From NCBI GenBank assembly GCA_030680075.1, contig JAUXWR010000131.1, forward strand, positions 1 through 64,000: a DNA stretch of 64,000 nt, given 5' to 3'. This stretch comes from Legionella sp. (GTDB taxonomy: Bacteria; Pseudomonadota; Gammaproteobacteria; Legionellales; Legionellaceae). Position 1 is the stretch's first letter. Each line of letters begins with the position of its first letter. Shown here piece after piece: positions 9,646-22,719 of the stretch. Made by a program: the position numbers and the translations under genes. Below the pieces are notes generated by a model, which was not told where the DNA came from, searched no databases, and worked only from the letters and a program-made list of their open reading frames with translations.

Positions 9646-12600
9646 TTGGCTAATCTAAGCGGCAATCCTATACGAAAAGCACCAGTAATGAGTGATTTAC
9701 TTGGTATTCTTAAACAACAAGGGCAAACAGAAGAATTTGATGCAATTAAAATTGCCTTAGCCTCACCGGATTTAATTCGATCATGGTCATATGGCGAGGT
9801 TAAAAAACCTGAAACTATCAATTATCGTACATTTAAACCTGAGCGAGATGGTTTGTTTTGCGCCAAAACTTTCGGCCCTGTAAAAGACTATGAGTGTTTA
9901 TGCGGGAAGTACAAGCGTTTAAAACACCGAGGCGTAATCTGCGAAAAATGCGGTGTTGAATTAGCACTTGCAAAAGTCAGACGTGAACGAATGGGTCATA
10001 TTGAGCTAGCAAGTCCTGTTGCTCATATTTGGTTCTTGAAGTCATTACCATCCAGAATTGGTTTATTGCTGGATATGACCTTACGAGATATCGAACGCGT
10101 ACTCTATTTTGAAGCGTTTGTCGTTGTTGATCCTGGTATGACTGAGCTTGAGCGTGGTCAATTACTAAATGACGAAGTTTATTTAGAAGCTATGGAACAA
10201 TACGGAGATGAATTCGATGCTCGTATGGGTGCTGAAGCAATCCGCGATCTACTCCGCCAGATTGATTTGGAAGAAGAAATAAAATCATTGCGTGAAGAGT
10301 TGCCGACTACTAACTCTGAAACGAAAATCAAAAAAATTACCAAACGACTCAAGTTAATTGAAGCATTCTATGAGTCAGGAAATAAACCTGAGTGGATGAT
10401 TATGGACGTACTACCAGTCCTTCCACCAGACTTACGACCACTGGTACCTCTTGATGGCGGACGTTTTGCGACATCCGATCTTAACGATCTTTATCGCCGT
10501 GTTATCAATAGAAATAATCGATTAAAGCGCCTGCTCGATCTTAGCGCTCCTGACATTATTGTTAGAAACGAGAAGCGGATGCTTCAGGAATCAGTCGACG
10601 CATTACTTGATAATGGCCGTCGTGGTCGTGCAATTACCGGAACAAACAAGCGTCCTCTAAAGTCGCTTGCTGATATGATTAAAGGTAAGCAGGGTCGTTT
10701 TCGTCAAAATCTCCTCGGTAAGCGAGTTGACTATTCAGGCCGTTCAGTAATCGTCGTAGGCCCAACATTGCGTTTACACCAATGTGGACTGCCTAAAAAA
10801 ATGGCATTAGAGCTCTTTAAACCATTCATTTTCAGCAAACTGGAATTTAGAGGATTAGCGACAACCATTAAAGCAGCTAAAAAAATGGTTGAGCGTGAAG
10901 AGCCGGTTGTATGGGATATTTTAGAAGATGTCATACGTGAACATCCTATTTTATTAAACCGTGCTCCAACTCTGCACAGATTGGGTATCCAGGCATTTGA
11001 ACCGGTTTTAATTGAAGGTAAAGCTATTCAGCTGCATCCATTAGTTTGTACGGCATATAATGCAGACTTCGACGGCGACCAGATGGCAGTACATGTTCCT
11101 TTAACACTGGAAGCTCAGCTAGAAGCACGTTCCCTGATGATGTCGACCAATAACATATTATCTCCTGCAAGTGGTGAACCCATTATTGTTCCCAGTCAGG
11201 ACGTAGTATTAGGTCTTTACTATTTAACCCGTGAGCGTATCAATGCACTGGGTGAAGGTAAATCCTTCGCTAGCCCACAAGAAGCACAGAACTTCTATGA
11301 GGCTGGTTTGGTAGATATTCACGCCAAAGTTAAAGTTCGTATGCCTGTCGATGATGAAGGCGCTGAAGGTTTCCACAGAGTAGAAACGACAGTTGGTCGT
11401 GCGATTATGTCTGAGATTCTTCCAAAAGGAATGCCATTCTCACAAATTAATCGTGCAATGACCAAAAAAGCAATCTCCAAGGTCGTTGACTCTTGTTATC
11501 GTAAATTTGGCCTTAAAGAAACAGTAATTTTTGCCGATCAATTAATGTATATGGGTTTTAAATATGCTACTAGAGCTGGTGCTTCTATTGGTATTGAAGA
11601 TATGGAAATCCCTGAAGATAAACCTGCAATTATTGAACAGGCAGACAACGAAGTACGTGAAATTGAATCGCAATTCCGTTCAGGCCTTGTAACAAATGGC
11701 GAGCGATATAATAAAGTAATTGACATCTGGTCGCGCACAAATGAAATGGTTGCCAAGTCAATGATGACACGTATTGCTACTGAAGAGGTAGTTGATCGGG
11801 ATGGCAATACGACCCGACAAGCTTCATTTAATCCAATTTTCATGATGGCAGACTCTGGAGCGCGAGGTTCGGCTGCACAGATTAGACAGTTAGCTGGTAT
11901 GCGCGGATTAATGGCTGCACCAGATGGCTCCATTATTGAAACACCTATTACGGCGAATTTCCGGGAAGGCTTGAACGTATTCCAATACTTTATTTCAACT
12001 CACGGAGCACGAAAAGGTCTCGCAGATACGGCATTAAAAACAGCGAACTCAGGTTATCTGACCAGACGACTCGTTGACGTTGCTCAGGATGTTGTAATCA
12101 CCGAAGATGATTGCGGAACCGATAAGGGCATACTAATGCAGCCACTCATCGAGGGTGGAGACATCGTTGAGCCATTGCATGAGCGAGTCCTTGGCCGAGT
12201 TGTGGCAACAGATGTGTTTATTCCTAATCACAGTGAGCCTATTGTTACTGCTGGAACGTTGCTTGATGAAGATCTGGTAGAAAAACTTGAGAAACATAGT
12301 GTCGATCAAGTACTTGTTCGCTCACCAATCGAATGTAATACGCGTTTTGGTTTATGTGCCAAGTGTTACGGACGTGATTTAGCACGTGGCCATTTGGTTA
12401 ACACGGGTGAAGCAGTTGGTATTATCGCGGCTCAGTCCATTGGCGAGCCTGGTACACAGTTGACAATGAGAACCTTCCATATTGGAGGTGCGGCATCTCG
12501 TGCGACTGCTGCTAACAATATTCAAATTAAAAATACCGGTCTCATTAGACTTCACAATATTAAAACTGTAACACATGAGAATGGTAATCTGGTTGCGGTT

Positions 12601-13890
12601 TCTCGCTCTGGAGAGGTCTCTATCGTTGATGATTTTGGCAGAGAGCGCGAGCGTTATAAATTACCATACGGTTCAGTACTTACCGTCCATGATAACGTAA
12701 TTGCAGATGCAGGTCAGATTATCGCAAGCTGGGATCCTCATACCCACCCAGTTATCTCTGAGGTGAGCGGGAAGCTTAAGTTCATCGATTTGATTGAAGG
12801 TTTGACCATGAATCGTCAGACAGATGAGTTAACCGGTCTTAGTAATATTGTAGTAATAGATGCCAAGCAGCGCAGTTCGCTAGGTAGAGATTTACGCCCG
12901 ATGGTTAAGCTCGTCTCTGACGATGGTGAGGAAATTTTCCTCGCTGGAACCAACGTTCCTGCTCAATATTATCTCCCAGTTGACGCTATTATCAACTTTG
13001 AAGATGGTAACGTGGTAGGTGTGGGTGACGTAATTGCCCGTATTCCACAAGAGCGTTCCAAGACACGGGATATTACAGGGGGTCTGCCAAGAGTAGCCGA
13101 CCTGTTTGAAGCGCGTAAGCCTAAAGATTCAGCGGTTATGGCTGAAGTATCCGGTATCGTGAATTTTGGTAAGGAAACAAAAGGTAAACGTCGTCTGATT
13201 ATTACTGAATCAGAGAACCAGGCTCATGAAGAGCTCATTCCTAAATGGAGACATATATCAGTATTTGAAGGGGAGCACGTGGAGCGTGGTGAGCTTATTG
13301 CCGAAGGTCCGCTCAATCCTCACGATATATTGCGTCTATTGGGTGTTGGTGCTCTGGCAAATTACATTGTAAACGAAGTACAGGATGTCTATCGATTACA
13401 GGGTGTAAAGATAAATGATAAGCATATTGAAACAATTGTTCGCCAGATGTTACGCAAACGTGTAATTACTTATTCCGGGGATTCTAAATTCCTGGTGGGT
13501 GAGCAAGTTGAAGAAAGTATGATGCTCCAGGAAAATGACAAGCTTGCCGCTGAAGATAAACAATTAGCGCGCGGTACACCTATTTTATTAGGTATTACAA
13601 AAGCGTCATTAGCGACGGAATCATTCATCTCTGCTGCATCCTTCCAGGAAACAACCCGTGTGTTAACTGAAGCGGCAGTGAGTGGAAAAGTTGATGATTT
13701 GCGTGGACTAAAAGAAAATGTGATGGTAGGTCGTTTAATACCTGCTGGAACAGGATACACGTATCATCAAAAACGTAAGGCAAAACGTGCAAGGGCTGCA
13801 AGTAATGAGCATAACACGCATACGGTGACAGCAAGTGATGTGGAGCACGCATTAAGTGAAGCGCTTAATGCCGACAACCATGATCATTAA
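9646..13890 (+). CDS. rpoC: DNA-directed RNA polymerase subunit beta'
   Basis: 1,414 aa, the catalytic beta' subunit. The N-terminal zinc ribbon is [22 protein letters not shown]. The active-site loop [13 protein letters not shown] holds the three Mg-binding Asp residues. The trigger-loop region includes [21 protein letters not shown]. The second zinc site shows CGTDKG and [12 protein letters not shown], and [26 protein letters not shown] follows. The start is TTG 9646, chosen because GGAGG lies exactly 7 nt upstream. An alternative ATG at 9688 ([12 protein letters not shown]) has a poorer site; both are plausible. Confidence 0.96.
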   Translation: MANLSGNPIRKAPVMSDLLGILKQQGQTEEFDAIKIALASPDLIRSWSYGEVKKPETINYRTFKPERDGLFCAKTFGPVKDYECLCGKYKRLKHRGVICEKCGVELALAKVRRERMGHIELASPVAHIWFLKSLPSRIGLLLDMTLRDIERVLYFEAFVVVDPGMTELERGQLLNDEVYLEAMEQYGDEFDARMGAEAIRDLLRQIDLEEEIKSLREELPTTNSETKIKKITKRLKLIEAFYESGNKPEWMIMDVLPVLPPDLRPLVPLDGGRFATSDLNDLYRRVINRNNRLKRLLDLSAPDIIVRNEKRMLQESVDALLDNGRRGRAITGTNKRPLKSLADMIKGKQGRFRQNLLGKRVDYSGRSVIVVGPTLRLHQCGLPKKMALELFKPFIFSKLEFRGLATTIKAAKKMVEREEPVVWDILEDVIREHPILLNRAPTLHRLGIQAFEPVLIEGKAIQLHPLVCTAYNADFDGDQMAVHVPLTLEAQLEARSLMMSTNNILSPASGEPIIVPSQDVVLGLYYLTRERINALGEGKSFASPQEAQNFYEAGLVDIHAKVKVRMPVDDEGAEGFHRVETTVGRAIMSEILPKGMPFSQINRAMTKKAISKVVDSCYRKFGLKETVIFADQLMYMGFKYATRAGASIGIEDMEIPEDKPAIIEQADNEVREIESQFRSGLVTNGERYNKVIDIWSRTNEMVAKSMMTRIATEEVVDRDGNTTRQASFNPIFMMADSGARGSAAQIRQLAGMRGLMAAPDGSIIETPITANFREGLNVFQYFISTHGARKGLADTALKTANSGYLTRRLVDVAQDVVITEDDCGTDKGILMQPLIEGGDIVEPLHERVLGRVVATDVFIPNHSEPIVTAGTLLDEDLVEKLEKHSVDQVLVRSPIECNTRFGLCAKCYGRDLARGHLVNTGEAVGIIAAQSIGEPGTQLTMRTFHIGGAASRATAANNIQIKNTGLIRLHNIKTVTHENGNLVAVSRSGEVSIVDDFGRERERYKLPYGSVLTVHDNVIADAGQIIASWDPHTHPVISEVSGKLKFIDLIEGLTMNRQTDELTGLSNIVVIDAKQRSSLGRDLRPMVKLVSDDGEEIFLAGTNVPAQYYLPVDAIINFEDGNVVGVGDVIARIPQERSKTRDITGGLPRVADLFEARKPKDSAVMAEVSGIVNFGKETKGKRRLIITESENQAHEELIPKWRHISVFEGEHVERGELIAEGPLNPHDILRLLGVGALANYIVNEVQDVYRLQGVKINDKHIETIVRQMLRKRVITYSGDSKFLVGEQVEESMMLQENDKLAAEDKQLARGTPILLGITKASLATESFISAASFQETTRVLTEAAVSGKVDDLRGLKENVMVGRLIPAGTGYTYHQKRKAKRARAASNEHNTHTVTASDVEHALSEALNADNHDH

Positions 13891-13891
13891 T

Positions 13892-13951
13892 CCGGATCTA
13901 AAGTCAGCAGATTTGAACTTGACAAATCTGCTGGACCTATATAGAATCCGG
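13892..13951 (+). promoter_or_regulatory. str operon promoter inside a two-tier dyad
   Basis: TTGACA at 13919-13924 and TAGAAT at 13942-13947 are separated by exactly 17 nt, a near-consensus sigma-70 promoter 57 nt before rpsL. It overlaps an inverted repeat: AGCAGATTTG (13906-13915) with CAAATCTGCT (13923-13932), flanked by CCGGAT (13892-13897) with ATCCGG (13946-13951). No U-run follows, so the dyad may be an rpoC 3' hairpin, a regulator site, or both. Confidence 0.75.
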
Positions 13952-14003
13952 CCTCCTTATGCATTCGAAATTAATATAAGAGAAAGTTCGGAGTTAAGAA
14001 TAA

Positions 14004-14384
14004 ATGGCTACTATTAATCAGCTAGTAAGAAAGCCTCGTGTGGACGCCAAGAAGAAAAGTAACGTCCCTGCTTTGGAGTCTTGTCCACAGCGTAGAGGGG
14101 TATGTACTCGTGTTTACACAACAACACCTAAAAAGCCTAACTCGGCTATGCGTAAGGTAGCTCGTGTTCGTCTAACCAATGGCTTTGAAGTATCATCTTA
14201 TATCGGTGGTGAAGGCCACAATCTGCAAGAGCATTCTGTAGTATTGATTCGTGGTGGTCGTGTAAAAGATTTGCCAGGGGTGCGTTATCACACTGTTCGT
14301 GGAAGTCTTGATACCTCCGGTGTTAGCGATCGTAAGCAAGGACGATCAAAATATGGTACTAAAAAACCAAAAGACAAGAAATAA
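14004..14384 (+). CDS. rpsL: 30S ribosomal protein S12
   Basis: 126 aa, a decoding-site protein. [11 protein letters not shown] (around residue 43) and [13 protein letters not shown] (around residue 88) are the two loops where streptomycin-resistance changes occur; both Lys residues are the sensitive wild type. It is the first gene of the str operon, 57 nt after a strong promoter, with CGGAG before ATG. Confidence 0.98.
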   Translation: MATINQLVRKPRVDAKKKSNVPALESCPQRRGVCTRVYTTTPKKPNSAMRKVARVRLTNGFEVSSYIGGEGHNLQEHSVVLIRGGRVKDLPGVRYHTVRGSLDTSGVSDRKQGRSKYGTKKPKDKK

Positions 14385-14395
14385 TCTGATTGTAG

Positions 14396-14932
<537 letters not shown>

Positions 14933-14946
14933 CAGAGAGGTAAGTA

Positions 14947-17031
14947 GTGTCTACTCCATTGGAACTATACCGAAATATAGGAATTGCTGCGCACGTAGAT
15001 GCCGGTAAGACAACCACCACAGAACGGGTGCTGTTTTACACAGGTATGTCGCACAAGATCGGTGAAGTGCATGACGGTGCAGCTACAATGGACTGGATGG
15101 TTCAGGAGCAAGAGCGCGGAATTACAATTACCTCCGCTGCTACTACCTGTTACTGGGAAGGTATGGATAAACAGTATGCACGGCATCGTGTAAACATTAT
15201 CGATACACCTGGACACGTAGACTTTATGATTGAAGTTGAGCGCTCCCTGCGAGTTCTTGATGGAGCTGTAGTTGTATTTGATGCCGTATCGGGCGTTGAG
15301 CCACAATCTGAAACAGTGTGGCGACAAGCTGATAAATATGGCGTCCCGCGTATCGTTTTTGTAAACAAAATGGATCGCATGGGTGCCAATTTCTTAAGAG
15401 TAGTTACACAGATTAAAAACCGTTTAGGTTCTAATCCAGTAGTAGTGCAACTGCCCTTAGGTGCTGAAGAAGATTTTGTAGGTGTTGTCGATCTTATCAA
15501 GATGAAAGCGATACATTGGGATGAAGAAAGCAAGGGCATGTCTTTTGAATATAAAGATATTCCTGCTGATATGATTCCTCAATGTAAAGAATACCTTGCC
15601 AAGATTTATGAAGCCGCTGCAGAAGCATCTGAAGAGTTAATGGAAAAATATCTCGAAGGTGAAGCGTTTACTGAAGAAGAGATCAAGAAAGCATTTCGTC
15701 ACCTGACCGTAACCAATAAAATGGTGCCGGTATTCTGCGGTTCGGCTTTTAAAAATAAAGGCGTACAGGCAGTACTTGACGGTGTGGTTGATTACTTACC
15801 ATCACCTATCGATATTCCTGCAATTAAAGGACTCGATGAAGATGGCGAAGTAGCCTACCGAAAAACGGCATATGATGAGCCTTTCTCAGCACTTGCTTTT
15901 AAAATTGCTACGGATTCATTCGTTGGCACACTAACATATTTCAGAGTTTACTCAGGTGTTCTGAAATGTGGAGATACAATTTATAACTCTGTAAAGGGTA
16001 AAAAAGAGCGTATTGGTCGATTATTGCAGATGCATGCTAATTCGCGTGAAGAAATTAAAGAAGTCAGAGCAGGCGATATAGCAGCAGCAGTTGGCTTAAA
16101 GACTGTAACGACGGGAGATACTTTAAGTGATCTCAACAAGGTAGTAATCCTTGAGCGTATGGACTTTCCTGATCCTGTTATCGCGGTTGCTGTCGAACCA
16201 AGAACGAAAGCGGACCAGGAAAAAATGTCCGTAGCTTTAGGCAAGCTTGCTCAAGAAGATCCATCTTTTCGTGTTCACACTGATGAAGAATCAGGACAGA
16301 CAATTATCGAAGGTATGGGTGAGTTACACCTGGAAATTATTGTTGACCGCATGAAGCGAGAGTTTAGCGTAGAAGCTAATGTTGGCAAGCCTCAAGTTGC
16401 ATACAGGGAAACATTAAAAGCAACAGTTGAACAAGAAGGTAAATTTGTTCGACAATCCGGTGGTCGCGGACAATATGGACATGTCTGGTTGAAGATTGAA
16501 CCGCAGGAAGCAGGAAAAGGGTATGAATTTGTAAATGCGATTGTTGGTGGTGTTATTCCCAAAGAATATATCCCAGCTGTTGATAAGGGCGTACAAGAGC
16601 AATTGCAAAATGGCGTTATTGCCGGATATCCCGTAGTAGACGTAAAAGTCACTTTATTTGACGGCTCATTCCATGAGGTGGATTCAAGTGAAATGGCATT
16701 TAAGATTGCTGGTTCTCAGTGCTTTAGACAAGGTGCATTGAAAGCTAAACCAGTTCTTCTTGAACCTATTATGAGTGTAGAAGTTGTTACTCCAGAAGAT
16801 TATATGGGCGATGTAATGGGTGACCTAAATCGTCGTAGGGGTATGGTACAAGGTATGGAAGATTCACCTGCTGGTAAAGTTATTCGAGCAGAGGTGCCTC
16901 TTTCAGAAATGTTTGGATATGCGACAGACGTTCGGTCAGCAACGCAAGGACGAGCAACATATACGATGGAATTTGCCCATTATGCTGAAGCGCCGATGAA
17001 TATAGCTGAAGCAATTATTAAGAAACAATAA
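14947..17031 (+). CDS. fusA: Elongation factor G
   Basis: 694 aa, the translocase GTPase. The P-loop [12 protein letters not shown] is near residue 17, switch [12 protein letters not shown] near 59, DTPGHVDF near 88 and NKMD near 142. Domains II-V follow, including the domain [13 protein letters not shown] loop that reaches the decoding centre. Start is GTG 14947, 14 nt after rpsG with AGAGGTAAG upstream. It is full length. Confidence 0.98.
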   Translation: MSTPLELYRNIGIAAHVDAGKTTTTERVLFYTGMSHKIGEVHDGAATMDWMVQEQERGITITSAATTCYWEGMDKQYARHRVNIIDTPGHVDFMIEVERSLRVLDGAVVVFDAVSGVEPQSETVWRQADKYGVPRIVFVNKMDRMGANFLRVVTQIKNRLGSNPVVVQLPLGAEEDFVGVVDLIKMKAIHWDEESKGMSFEYKDIPADMIPQCKEYLAKIYEAAAEASEELMEKYLEGEAFTEEEIKKAFRHLTVTNKMVPVFCGSAFKNKGVQAVLDGVVDYLPSPIDIPAIKGLDEDGEVAYRKTAYDEPFSALAFKIATDSFVGTLTYFRVYSGVLKCGDTIYNSVKGKKERIGRLLQMHANSREEIKEVRAGDIAAAVGLKTVTTGDTLSDLNKVVILERMDFPDPVIAVAVEPRTKADQEKMSVALGKLAQEDPSFRVHTDEESGQTIIEGMGELHLEIIVDRMKREFSVEANVGKPQVAYRETLKATVEQEGKFVRQSGGRGQYGHVWLKIEPQEAGKGYEFVNAIVGGVIPKEYIPAVDKGVQEQLQNGVIAGYPVVDVKVTLFDGSFHEVDSSEMAFKIAGSQCFRQGALKAKPVLLEPIMSVEVVTPEDYMGDVMGDLNRRRGMVQGMEDSPAGKVIRAEVPLSEMFGYATDVRSATQGRATYTMEFAHYAEAPMNIAEAIIKKQ

Positions 17032-17049
17032 AGTTAAAGAGGTATTGAA

Positions 17050-18240
17050 ATGGCTAAGGAAAAATTTGAGCGTAAAAAGCCGCATGTCAACGTTGGTACG
17101 ATTGGGCATGTTGATCATGGCAAAACTACGCTAACTGCTGCAATTACAACGATTATGGCTAAAAAATATGGTGGTACGGCGAAAGCGTATGACCAGATTG
17201 ATGCTGCCCCAGAAGAACGTGAACGCGGAATTACCATTTCAACAGCACATGTTGAGTATGAGTCTGCTAATCGCCACTATGCTCATGTTGACTGTCCAGG
17301 ACATGCGGACTACGTAAAGAACATGATTACAGGTGCTGCTCAGATGGACGGTGGTATACTTGTCGTTTCCGCTGCCGATGGCCCTATGCCTCAAACGCGT
17401 GAACATATTCTGTTATCTCGACAAGTTGGTGTTCCGTATATTGTTGTCTTCCTCAATAAGGCAGACATGGTGGACGATGCTGAATTGTTAGAACTGGTTG
17501 AGATGGAAGTTCGCGATTTGTTAACAAGCTATGAATTTCCTGGTGATGATATTCCAATCGTCGTTGGATCTGCATTAAAAGCCCTGGAAGGCGATACTAG
17601 CGAAATTGGTGTACCAGCCATTGAAAAATTGGTTGAAACAATGGATAGCTATTTCCCTGAGCCAGAGCGAATTATTGATAAGCCTTTCTTGCTCCCAATA
17701 GAAGACGTATTCTCTATTTCAGGCCGAGGTACAGTAGTAACCGGTCGTGTAGAGTGCGGAATTGTCAAGGTAGGCGAAGAAGTAGAGATTGTTGGAATAC
17801 GTGATACACAGAAAACAATTTGTACTGGCGTTGAAATGTTCCGAAAATTACTCGATGAGGGTAGAGCTGGAGACAACGTTGGTGTATTATTGCGCGGTAC
17901 AAAGCGAGATGATGTACAACGTGGTCAGGTACTTGCTAAACCAGGTTCAATTAAACCTCATACAAAATTTGAAGCAGAGGTTTATGTATTGTCTAAAGAT
18001 GAAGGTGGACGTCATACCCCATTTTTTAATGGATACCGCCCACAATTCTATTTTAGAACAACTGACGTGACCGGCAGCTGTGATTTACCAGAAGGTATTG
18101 AAATGGTTATGCCTGGTGATAACGTACAGATGATTGTTAACCTTCACTCACCCATTGCTATGGATGAAGGACTGCGATTTGCAATCCGTGAAGGTGGTCG
18201 CACCGTTGGTGCTGGTGTTGTTGCAAAAATTATCGAGTGA
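17050..18240 (+). CDS. tuf: Elongation factor Tu, copy 2 (str operon, tufA position)
   Basis: 396 aa, the second EF-Tu gene, 18 nt after fusA with AAGAGG before ATG. It has the same motifs as copy 1, but about 19 residues differ and codon use is strikingly different: in the first 20 codons 12 differ, 11 of them synonymously. This copy keeps the usual [14 protein letters not shown] and ends in KIIE; copy 1 ends KILA. The stop codon overlaps a possible GTG start of rpsJ. Confidence 0.98.
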   Translation: MAKEKFERKKPHVNVGTIGHVDHGKTTLTAAITTIMAKKYGGTAKAYDQIDAAPEERERGITISTAHVEYESANRHYAHVDCPGHADYVKNMITGAAQMDGGILVVSAADGPMPQTREHILLSRQVGVPYIVVFLNKADMVDDAELLELVEMEVRDLLTSYEFPGDDIPIVVGSALKALEGDTSEIGVPAIEKLVETMDSYFPEPERIIDKPFLLPIEDVFSISGRGTVVTGRVECGIVKVGEEVEIVGIRDTQKTICTGVEMFRKLLDEGRAGDNVGVLLRGTKRDDVQRGQVLAKPGSIKPHTKFEAEVYVLSKDEGGRHTPFFNGYRPQFYFRTTDVTGSCDLPEGIEMVMPGDNVQMIVNLHSPIAMDEGLRFAIREGGRTVGAGVVAKIIE

Positions 18241-18245
18241 GCAAA

Positions 18246-18566
18246 ATGAGTAACAATCAAAATATAAAAATTCGTCTAAAATCGTTTGATCATCGCTTGA
18301 TTGATACTTCAACACGCGAAATTGTTGAAACGGCTAAACGAACTGGTGCACAAATTCGTGGCCCAATACCATTACCTATTAGAAAAGAGAAATTTACTGT
18401 ATTGACCTCACCGCACGTTAATAAAGATGCAAGAGATCAATACGAGTTACGTACCCACAAACGCTTGGTTGTTATTGTTCATCCTACTGAGAAAACAGTT
18501 GATGCACTAATGAAACTCGATCTGGCTGCCGGGGTTGATGTTCAGATTAGCCTTGATGATGAGTAA
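18246..18566 (+). CDS. rpsJ: 30S ribosomal protein S10
   Basis: 106 aa. S10 belongs to the 30S head and, as NusE, joins NusB in antitermination. [41 protein letters not shown] and [22 protein letters not shown] identify it. ATG 18246 gives the natural [12 protein letters not shown] start; GTG 18237, overlapping the tuf stop, would add three residues. First gene of the S10 operon, only 5 nt after tuf, so it is co-transcribed with the str operon. Confidence 0.97.
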   Translation: MSNNQNIKIRLKSFDHRLIDTSTREIVETAKRTGAQIRGPIPLPIRKEKFTVLTSPHVNKDARDQYELRTHKRLVVIVHPTEKTVDALMKLDLAAGVDVQISLDDE

Positions 18567-18602
18567 TCATTTACAGGCAAAGGATACTAACGAGGTATTA
18601 CA

Positions 18603-19247
18603 ATGATAGGGTTAATTGGCAGAAAGGTAGGTATGACGCGTGTCTTTACAGAAGATGGAGTGTCAGTACCGGTGTCTGTGGTTGAGGTGCTACCAAATCG
18701 TATTTCTCAACTGAAATCTATAGAAACTGATGGTTACATAGCTGTACAGCTTACAGGTGGTGAAAAGAAATCTAGCCACGTAAACAAACCATTAACAGGT
18801 CACTTTGCCAAGTCGCAAATTATGGCCGGTGACATGCTTTGTGAGTTCAGTGTTGACTCATTAGAAGGGTATTCAGCTGGGCAAACGCTATCAGTTGCAG
18901 ATGTATTTGCAAACGGCCAGTTTGTAGATGTTGCAGGAACTTCAAAGGGTAAAGGCTTTGCAGGAACAGTAAAACGTCACAACTTCCGTACTCAAGATGC
19001 AACACATGGTAACTCTCGTTCGCATAGAGTACCTGGTTCAATTGGTCAAAACCAAACTCCGGGACGTGTGTTTAAAGGCAAGAAAATGGCTGGTCACATG
19101 GGTAATGTACGCTGTACAACTCAGACTCTTGAATTGGTTCGTGTCGATGCTGAACGTAACCTCCTTCTAATCAAAGGGGCTATTCCTGGTTTTCCAGGCG
19201 CAAGAGTAGAAATTAGACCTGCTGTTAAAAAAGCAAGGGGAGCATAA
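18603..19247 (+). CDS. rplC: 50S ribosomal protein L3
   Basis: 214 aa. L3 is an early assembly protein whose loop reaches the peptidyl-transferase centre. It starts [15 protein letters not shown] and contains [19 protein letters not shown] and the loop [32 protein letters not shown], with the Gln that is methylated in E. coli L3. Its stop overlaps the rplD start by one base. Confidence 0.97.
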   Translation: MIGLIGRKVGMTRVFTEDGVSVPVSVVEVLPNRISQLKSIETDGYIAVQLTGGEKKSSHVNKPLTGHFAKSQIMAGDMLCEFSVDSLEGYSAGQTLSVADVFANGQFVDVAGTSKGKGFAGTVKRHNFRTQDATHGNSRSHRVPGSIGQNQTPGRVFKGKKMAGHMGNVRCTTQTLELVRVDAERNLLLIKGAIPGFPGARVEIRPAVKKARGA

Positions 19248-19852
19248 TGGAACTTATAACAAAAGATACCAACACTTCCTTGAATGTTAGTGAACATGTA
19301 TTCGATTACAACTATAATGAAGGCCTTATTCATCAAGCCGTTGTGACTTATATGAATAATGCCAGAAGTGGTAATAGTGCTCAGAAAACCCGCTCCGAAG
19401 TTAGAGGCGGTGGAAGAAAGCCCTGGAATCAAAAAGGCACTGGCAGAGCAAGAGCCGGAACAATTCGAAGCCCTATATGGCGTTCAGGTGGTGTTACATT
19501 TGCTTCCAAAAAGCGTGACTATAGCCAGAAATTGAATAAAAAGATGTACAAAAGAGCACTCCGAAGCATTATCTCCGAATTGCATCGTAATGAGACTCTC
19601 ATCGTAGTTAGTGATTTTCAGTGTAAATCACATAAAACGAAAGATTTCCTTGCTAAAATGAGCGAGCTAAATCTTACAAATGCTTTAATTGTTATGAATG
19701 AGATTGGTGAGCAAGAATATCTGGGTTCACGCAATGTATATGGTTTTGATGTATGTGACGTCGCTTCCCTCGATCCAGTTAATTTGCTTCGATTTGAAAA
19801 GGTATTAATTACTAGCGATGCCGTTAAAAGTCTTGAGGAGCAGTTACAATGA
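19247..19852 (+). CDS. rplD: 50S ribosomal protein L4
   Basis: 201 aa, the E. coli length. L4 lines the exit tunnel and in E. coli represses the S10 operon. The tunnel loop reads [30 protein letters not shown] (about residues 46-75). The start overlaps the rplC stop and the end overlaps rplW, giving translational coupling. No clear S10-leader is seen upstream of rpsJ, where the gap is only 5 nt. Confidence 0.96.
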   Translation: MELITKDTNTSLNVSEHVFDYNYNEGLIHQAVVTYMNNARSGNSAQKTRSEVRGGGRKPWNQKGTGRARAGTIRSPIWRSGGVTFASKKRDYSQKLNKKMYKRALRSIISELHRNETLIVVSDFQCKSHKTKDFLAKMSELNLTNALIVMNEIGEQEYLGSRNVYGFDVCDVASLDPVNLLRFEKVLITSDAVKSLEEQLQ

Positions 19853-20145
19853 ATGCTGAACGTTTATTAATGGTTCTCCGCGAGCCACATACCTCTGAAA
19901 AAGCCACTGTTTTGGCTGAGAAGTTTAAGCAGTTTACATTTAAAGTGTTAAATACGGCTACAAAACCTGAAATTAAACAAGCTGTAGAGCAAATGTTTAA
20001 CGTCAAGGTAAAAAATGTATCAGTCATGAATGTCAAGGGTAAAAACAAGCGTTTTAAGCAGTTGTCTGGAAAGCGCAGCGACTGGAAAAAAGCTTTTGTT
20101 ACTCTACATGAAAGTTATGACATTGACTTTACCGTGACAGAATAA
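19849..20145 (+). CDS. rplW: 50S ribosomal protein L23
   Basis: 98 aa. L23 sits at the tunnel exit and is the docking site for trigger factor and [17 protein letters not shown], a [35 protein letters not shown] core and the basic loop after it are typical. It overlaps rplD by 4 nt (ATGA). Confidence 0.96.
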   Translation: MNAERLLMVLREPHTSEKATVLAEKFKQFTFKVLNTATKPEIKQAVEQMFNVKVKNVSVMNVKGKNKRFKQLSGKRSDWKKAFVTLHESYDIDFTVTE

Positions 20146-20156
20146 GGCAGATTAAG

Positions 20157-20984
20157 ATGGCACTATTAAAATCAAAACCAACGTCACCAGGGAAACGCGG
20201 TGAGTTAAAGGTTGTTCATCACAATATTCATAAAGGACAACCGCATCCTGCTTTAGTTGAGAAACTAAACAAGACTGGTGGTAGAAATAACCAAGGTAGA
20301 ATTACCGTACGTCATATTGGTGGTGGAGCTCGTTCCAAATACCGAATAATTGACTTCAAACGAAATAAAGACGGCATTGAAGCTACCGTTGAACGTATTG
20401 AATATGATCCGAATAGATCAGCATTAATTGCGCTAGTTGTTTACAAAGACGGTGAACGGCGCTACATTATTGCTCCTTCTGCGTTAGAGGCAGGTGATAC
20501 GATTGTAAGTGGAGAAGATTCGCCTATCAGTAATGGCAATTGTCTTCCTTTACGTAATATTCCTGTAGGTACAACAATTCATTGCGTAGAGCTTAAGCCT
20601 GGAAAAGGCGCTCAAATGTTACGTAGTGCTGGTTGTAGCGGACAGATCGTTGCTAAAGAAGGTGCTTATGCAACTTTAAAATTGCGATCTGGTGAAATGA
20701 GAAAAGTGCTGACTTCATGCAAAGCAGTAATTGGTGAAGTTAGTAACAGCGAACATAGTCTGCGTTCTCTCGGGAAAGCAGGTGCAAAACGCTGGAGAGG
20801 TATCAGACCGACAGTACGTGGAGTTGCTATGAACCCAGTTGACCATCCACATGGTGGAGGCGAGGGTAGAACTTCCGGTGGACGCCATCCTGTTACACCA
20901 TGGGGTGTTCCAACTAAAGGTTATAAGACGCGTAGCAATAAGCGTACCGATCGCTTTATTGTACGAAGACGCAAAAAGAAATAA
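20157..20984 (+). CDS. rplB: 50S ribosomal protein L2
   Basis: 275 aa. L2 supports subunit association and the peptidyl-transferase centre. Early blocks are [23 protein letters not shown] and [16 protein letters not shown]. The C-terminal [38 protein letters not shown] segment contains the conserved His that reaches the active site. It starts 11 nt after rplW. Confidence 0.98.
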   Translation: MALLKSKPTSPGKRGELKVVHHNIHKGQPHPALVEKLNKTGGRNNQGRITVRHIGGGARSKYRIIDFKRNKDGIEATVERIEYDPNRSALIALVVYKDGERRYIIAPSALEAGDTIVSGEDSPISNGNCLPLRNIPVGTTIHCVELKPGKGAQMLRSAGCSGQIVAKEGAYATLKLRSGEMRKVLTSCKAVIGEVSNSEHSLRSLGKAGAKRWRGIRPTVRGVAMNPVDHPHGGGEGRTSGGRHPVTPWGVPTKGYKTRSNKRTDRFIVRRRKKK

Positions 20985-21004
20985 TTAGTTAAGAGGATAT
21001 CAAT

Positions 21005-21283
21005 GTGGCACGTTCCATAAGAAAAGGTCCATTCATCGATCATCACTTATTAAAAAAAGTAGAAGTGGCGGTCGAAACAAAATCAAAAAAACCAATTAAG
21101 ACTTGGTCTAGACGTTCAACTATAGTTCCTGACATGATCGAGCTGACAATAGCCGTTCACAATGGTAAAGACCATGTGCCGGTATTTATTACCGATAACA
21201 TGGTAGGTCACAAACTAGGTGAGTTTGCCATGACTCGAACATTCAAAGGCCATTCTGGTGACAGAAAAGCTAAAGGTAAGTAA
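21005..21283 (+). CDS. rpsS: 30S ribosomal protein S19
   Basis: 92 aa. S19 lies in the 30S head next to S13 and contacts A-site t[45 protein letters not shown] and [13 protein letters not shown] identify it. The start is GTG 21005; an ATG two bases earlier is out of frame. AAGAGG lies upstream. Confidence 0.97.
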   Translation: MARSIRKGPFIDHHLLKKVEVAVETKSKKPIKTWSRRSTIVPDMIELTIAVHNGKDHVPVFITDNMVGHKLGEFAMTRTFKGHSGDRKAKGK

Positions 21284-21292
21284 GAGGCGATG

Positions 21293-21628
21293 ATGGAAGT
21301 TACAGCAAAATTAAAAAATGCACCCTTATCTGCTCAAAAGGGCAGACTGGTTGCTGACATGATTCGTAGAATGAACGTTTCTTCTGCGTTAGATGTCCTG
21401 CGTTTTACACCTAAGAAAGGTGCGACACTCATGCTCAAACTCTTGGAATCAGCCATAGCAAATGCCGAGAATAATAACGGCGCTGATATTGAAGAATTGA
21501 AGGTAGGGGTTGTCTGTGTTGATGAAGCAACTACGTTGAAAAGAATTAGTCCTCGAGCAAAAGGACGCGCAAACAGGATTTGCAAACGTACTTGCCATAT
21601 TACAATCATTGTTTCTGACGGGGTATAG
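21293..21628 (+). CDS. rplV: 50S ribosomal protein L22
   Basis: 111 aa. L22 has a long hairpin that lines the exit tunnel (macrolide site). [25 protein letters not shown] opens the globular domain; the hairpin has [24 protein letters not shown]. There are two adjacent ATGs. The second (21293) gives MEVTAKL and the better spacing from GAGG; the first would leave only 2 nt. Confidence 0.95.
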   Translation: MEVTAKLKNAPLSAQKGRLVADMIRRMNVSSALDVLRFTPKKGATLMLKLLESAIANAENNNGADIEELKVGVVCVDEATTLKRISPRAKGRANRICKRTCHITIIVSDGV

Positions 21629-21632
21629 AATA

Positions 21633-22289
21633 ATGGGACAGAAAGTAAACCCAATTGGTATTCGCTTAGGTATTACAAAAGACTGGAACTCAAAATGGTT
21701 TGCCGGTAAAAACTACGCGAAATTACTAAATGAAGATATTAACTTAAGAAAAGATCTTAAGAAAAAGCTTATGTCTGCAGCGGTTAGCCGCATACAGATT
21801 GAGCGGCCAGCGAATAACGCAGTTGTTACAATTCATACAGCACGCCCAGGAGTATTAATTGGGAAAAAAGGTGGTGGTATTGAAGGATTGCGAAAAGAAA
21901 TAGCTGCCAAGTTAGGTGTTCCAGTACACCTTAATATCGAAGAAGTAAGAAAGCCCGAACTTGATTCAACATTAGTTGGTGAAAGTATTGCGCAACAGTT
22001 AGAGCAACGTGTCATGTTTAGACGTGCCATGAAAAGAGCTGTAACATCAGCAATGAAATCAGGTGCCAAGGGAATAAAAATATGCGTTAGTGGTCGTCTA
22101 GGCGGTGCTGAAATAGCACGTAGTGAATGGTATCGTGAAGGACGTGTTCCATTACATACTTTTCGTGCTGACGTTGATTATGGTACTGCAGAAGCAAAGA
22201 CTACCTACGGCATTATTGGTGTCAAGGTATGGATTTTTAAAGGAGAAATTCTCCCACAAAAAATTCGTATTGCTGAAAGCAGTAAATGA
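21633..22289 (+). CDS. rpsC: 30S ribosomal protein S3
   Basis: 218 aa. S3 is at the mRNA entry channel. It begins [23 protein letters not shown]; the KH domain has [23 protein letters not shown], and the C-terminal part has [34 protein letters not shown] 21633 is chosen by homology, 4 nt after rplV. It is somewhat shorter than E. coli S3 (233 aa) because the C-terminal tail is reduced. Confidence 0.96.
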   Translation: MGQKVNPIGIRLGITKDWNSKWFAGKNYAKLLNEDINLRKDLKKKLMSAAVSRIQIERPANNAVVTIHTARPGVLIGKKGGGIEGLRKEIAAKLGVPVHLNIEEVRKPELDSTLVGESIAQQLEQRVMFRRAMKRAVTSAMKSGAKGIKICVSGRLGGAEIARSEWYREGRVPLHTFRADVDYGTAEAKTTYGIIGVKVWIFKGEILPQKIRIAESSK

Positions 22290-22305
22290 GTGAGGATTTT
22301 TGATC

Positions 22306-22719
22306 ATGTTACAGCCTAAACGTACTAAATATAGAAAACAAATGAAAGGTCGTAATCGCGGTCTTGCCCAAAGAGGTAGTAATATCAGCTTTGGTGAGTT
22401 TGGATTAAAAGCAGTTGAACGCGGTCGCTTGACTGCAAGGCAAATTGAAGCTGCTCGACGCGCTATGACACGTCACATTAAACGTGGCGGTAAAATTTGG
22501 ATTCGTGTGTTCCCTGATAAGCCAATTACTCAAAAGCCACTCGAAGTACGGCAGGGTAAAGGTAAGGGTAGTGTTGAATATTGGGTTGCTCAAATTCAAC
22601 CTGGCAAAGTGTTATTTGAAATGGAAGGTGTCACCAGAGAACTTGCTATGGAAGCTTTTGATCTTGCTAAAGCAAAACTCCCTTTCAAAGTAATGTTTGA
22701 AGAACGTAAGGTGATGTAA
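22306..22719 (+). CDS. rplP: 50S ribosomal protein L16
   Basis: 137 aa. L16 organises the A-site region of 23S r[22 protein letters not shown] opens it; [22 protein letters not shown] and [20 protein letters not shown] follow. ATG 22306 has TGAGGA upstream; a TTG two codons earlier is less likely. The stop overlaps the rpmC start codon. Confidence 0.96.
   Translation: MLQPKRTKYRKQMKGRNRGLAQRGSNISFGEFGLKAVERGRLTARQIEAARRAMTRHIKRGGKIWIRVFPDKPITQKPLEVRQGKGKGSVEYWVAQIQPGKVLFEMEGVTRELAMEAFDLAKAKLPFKVMFEERKVM

Noticed and set aside
11538..11933. 131-codon antisense frame in rpoC
   Set aside because: Shadow of strongly biased rpoC codons; no start signals.
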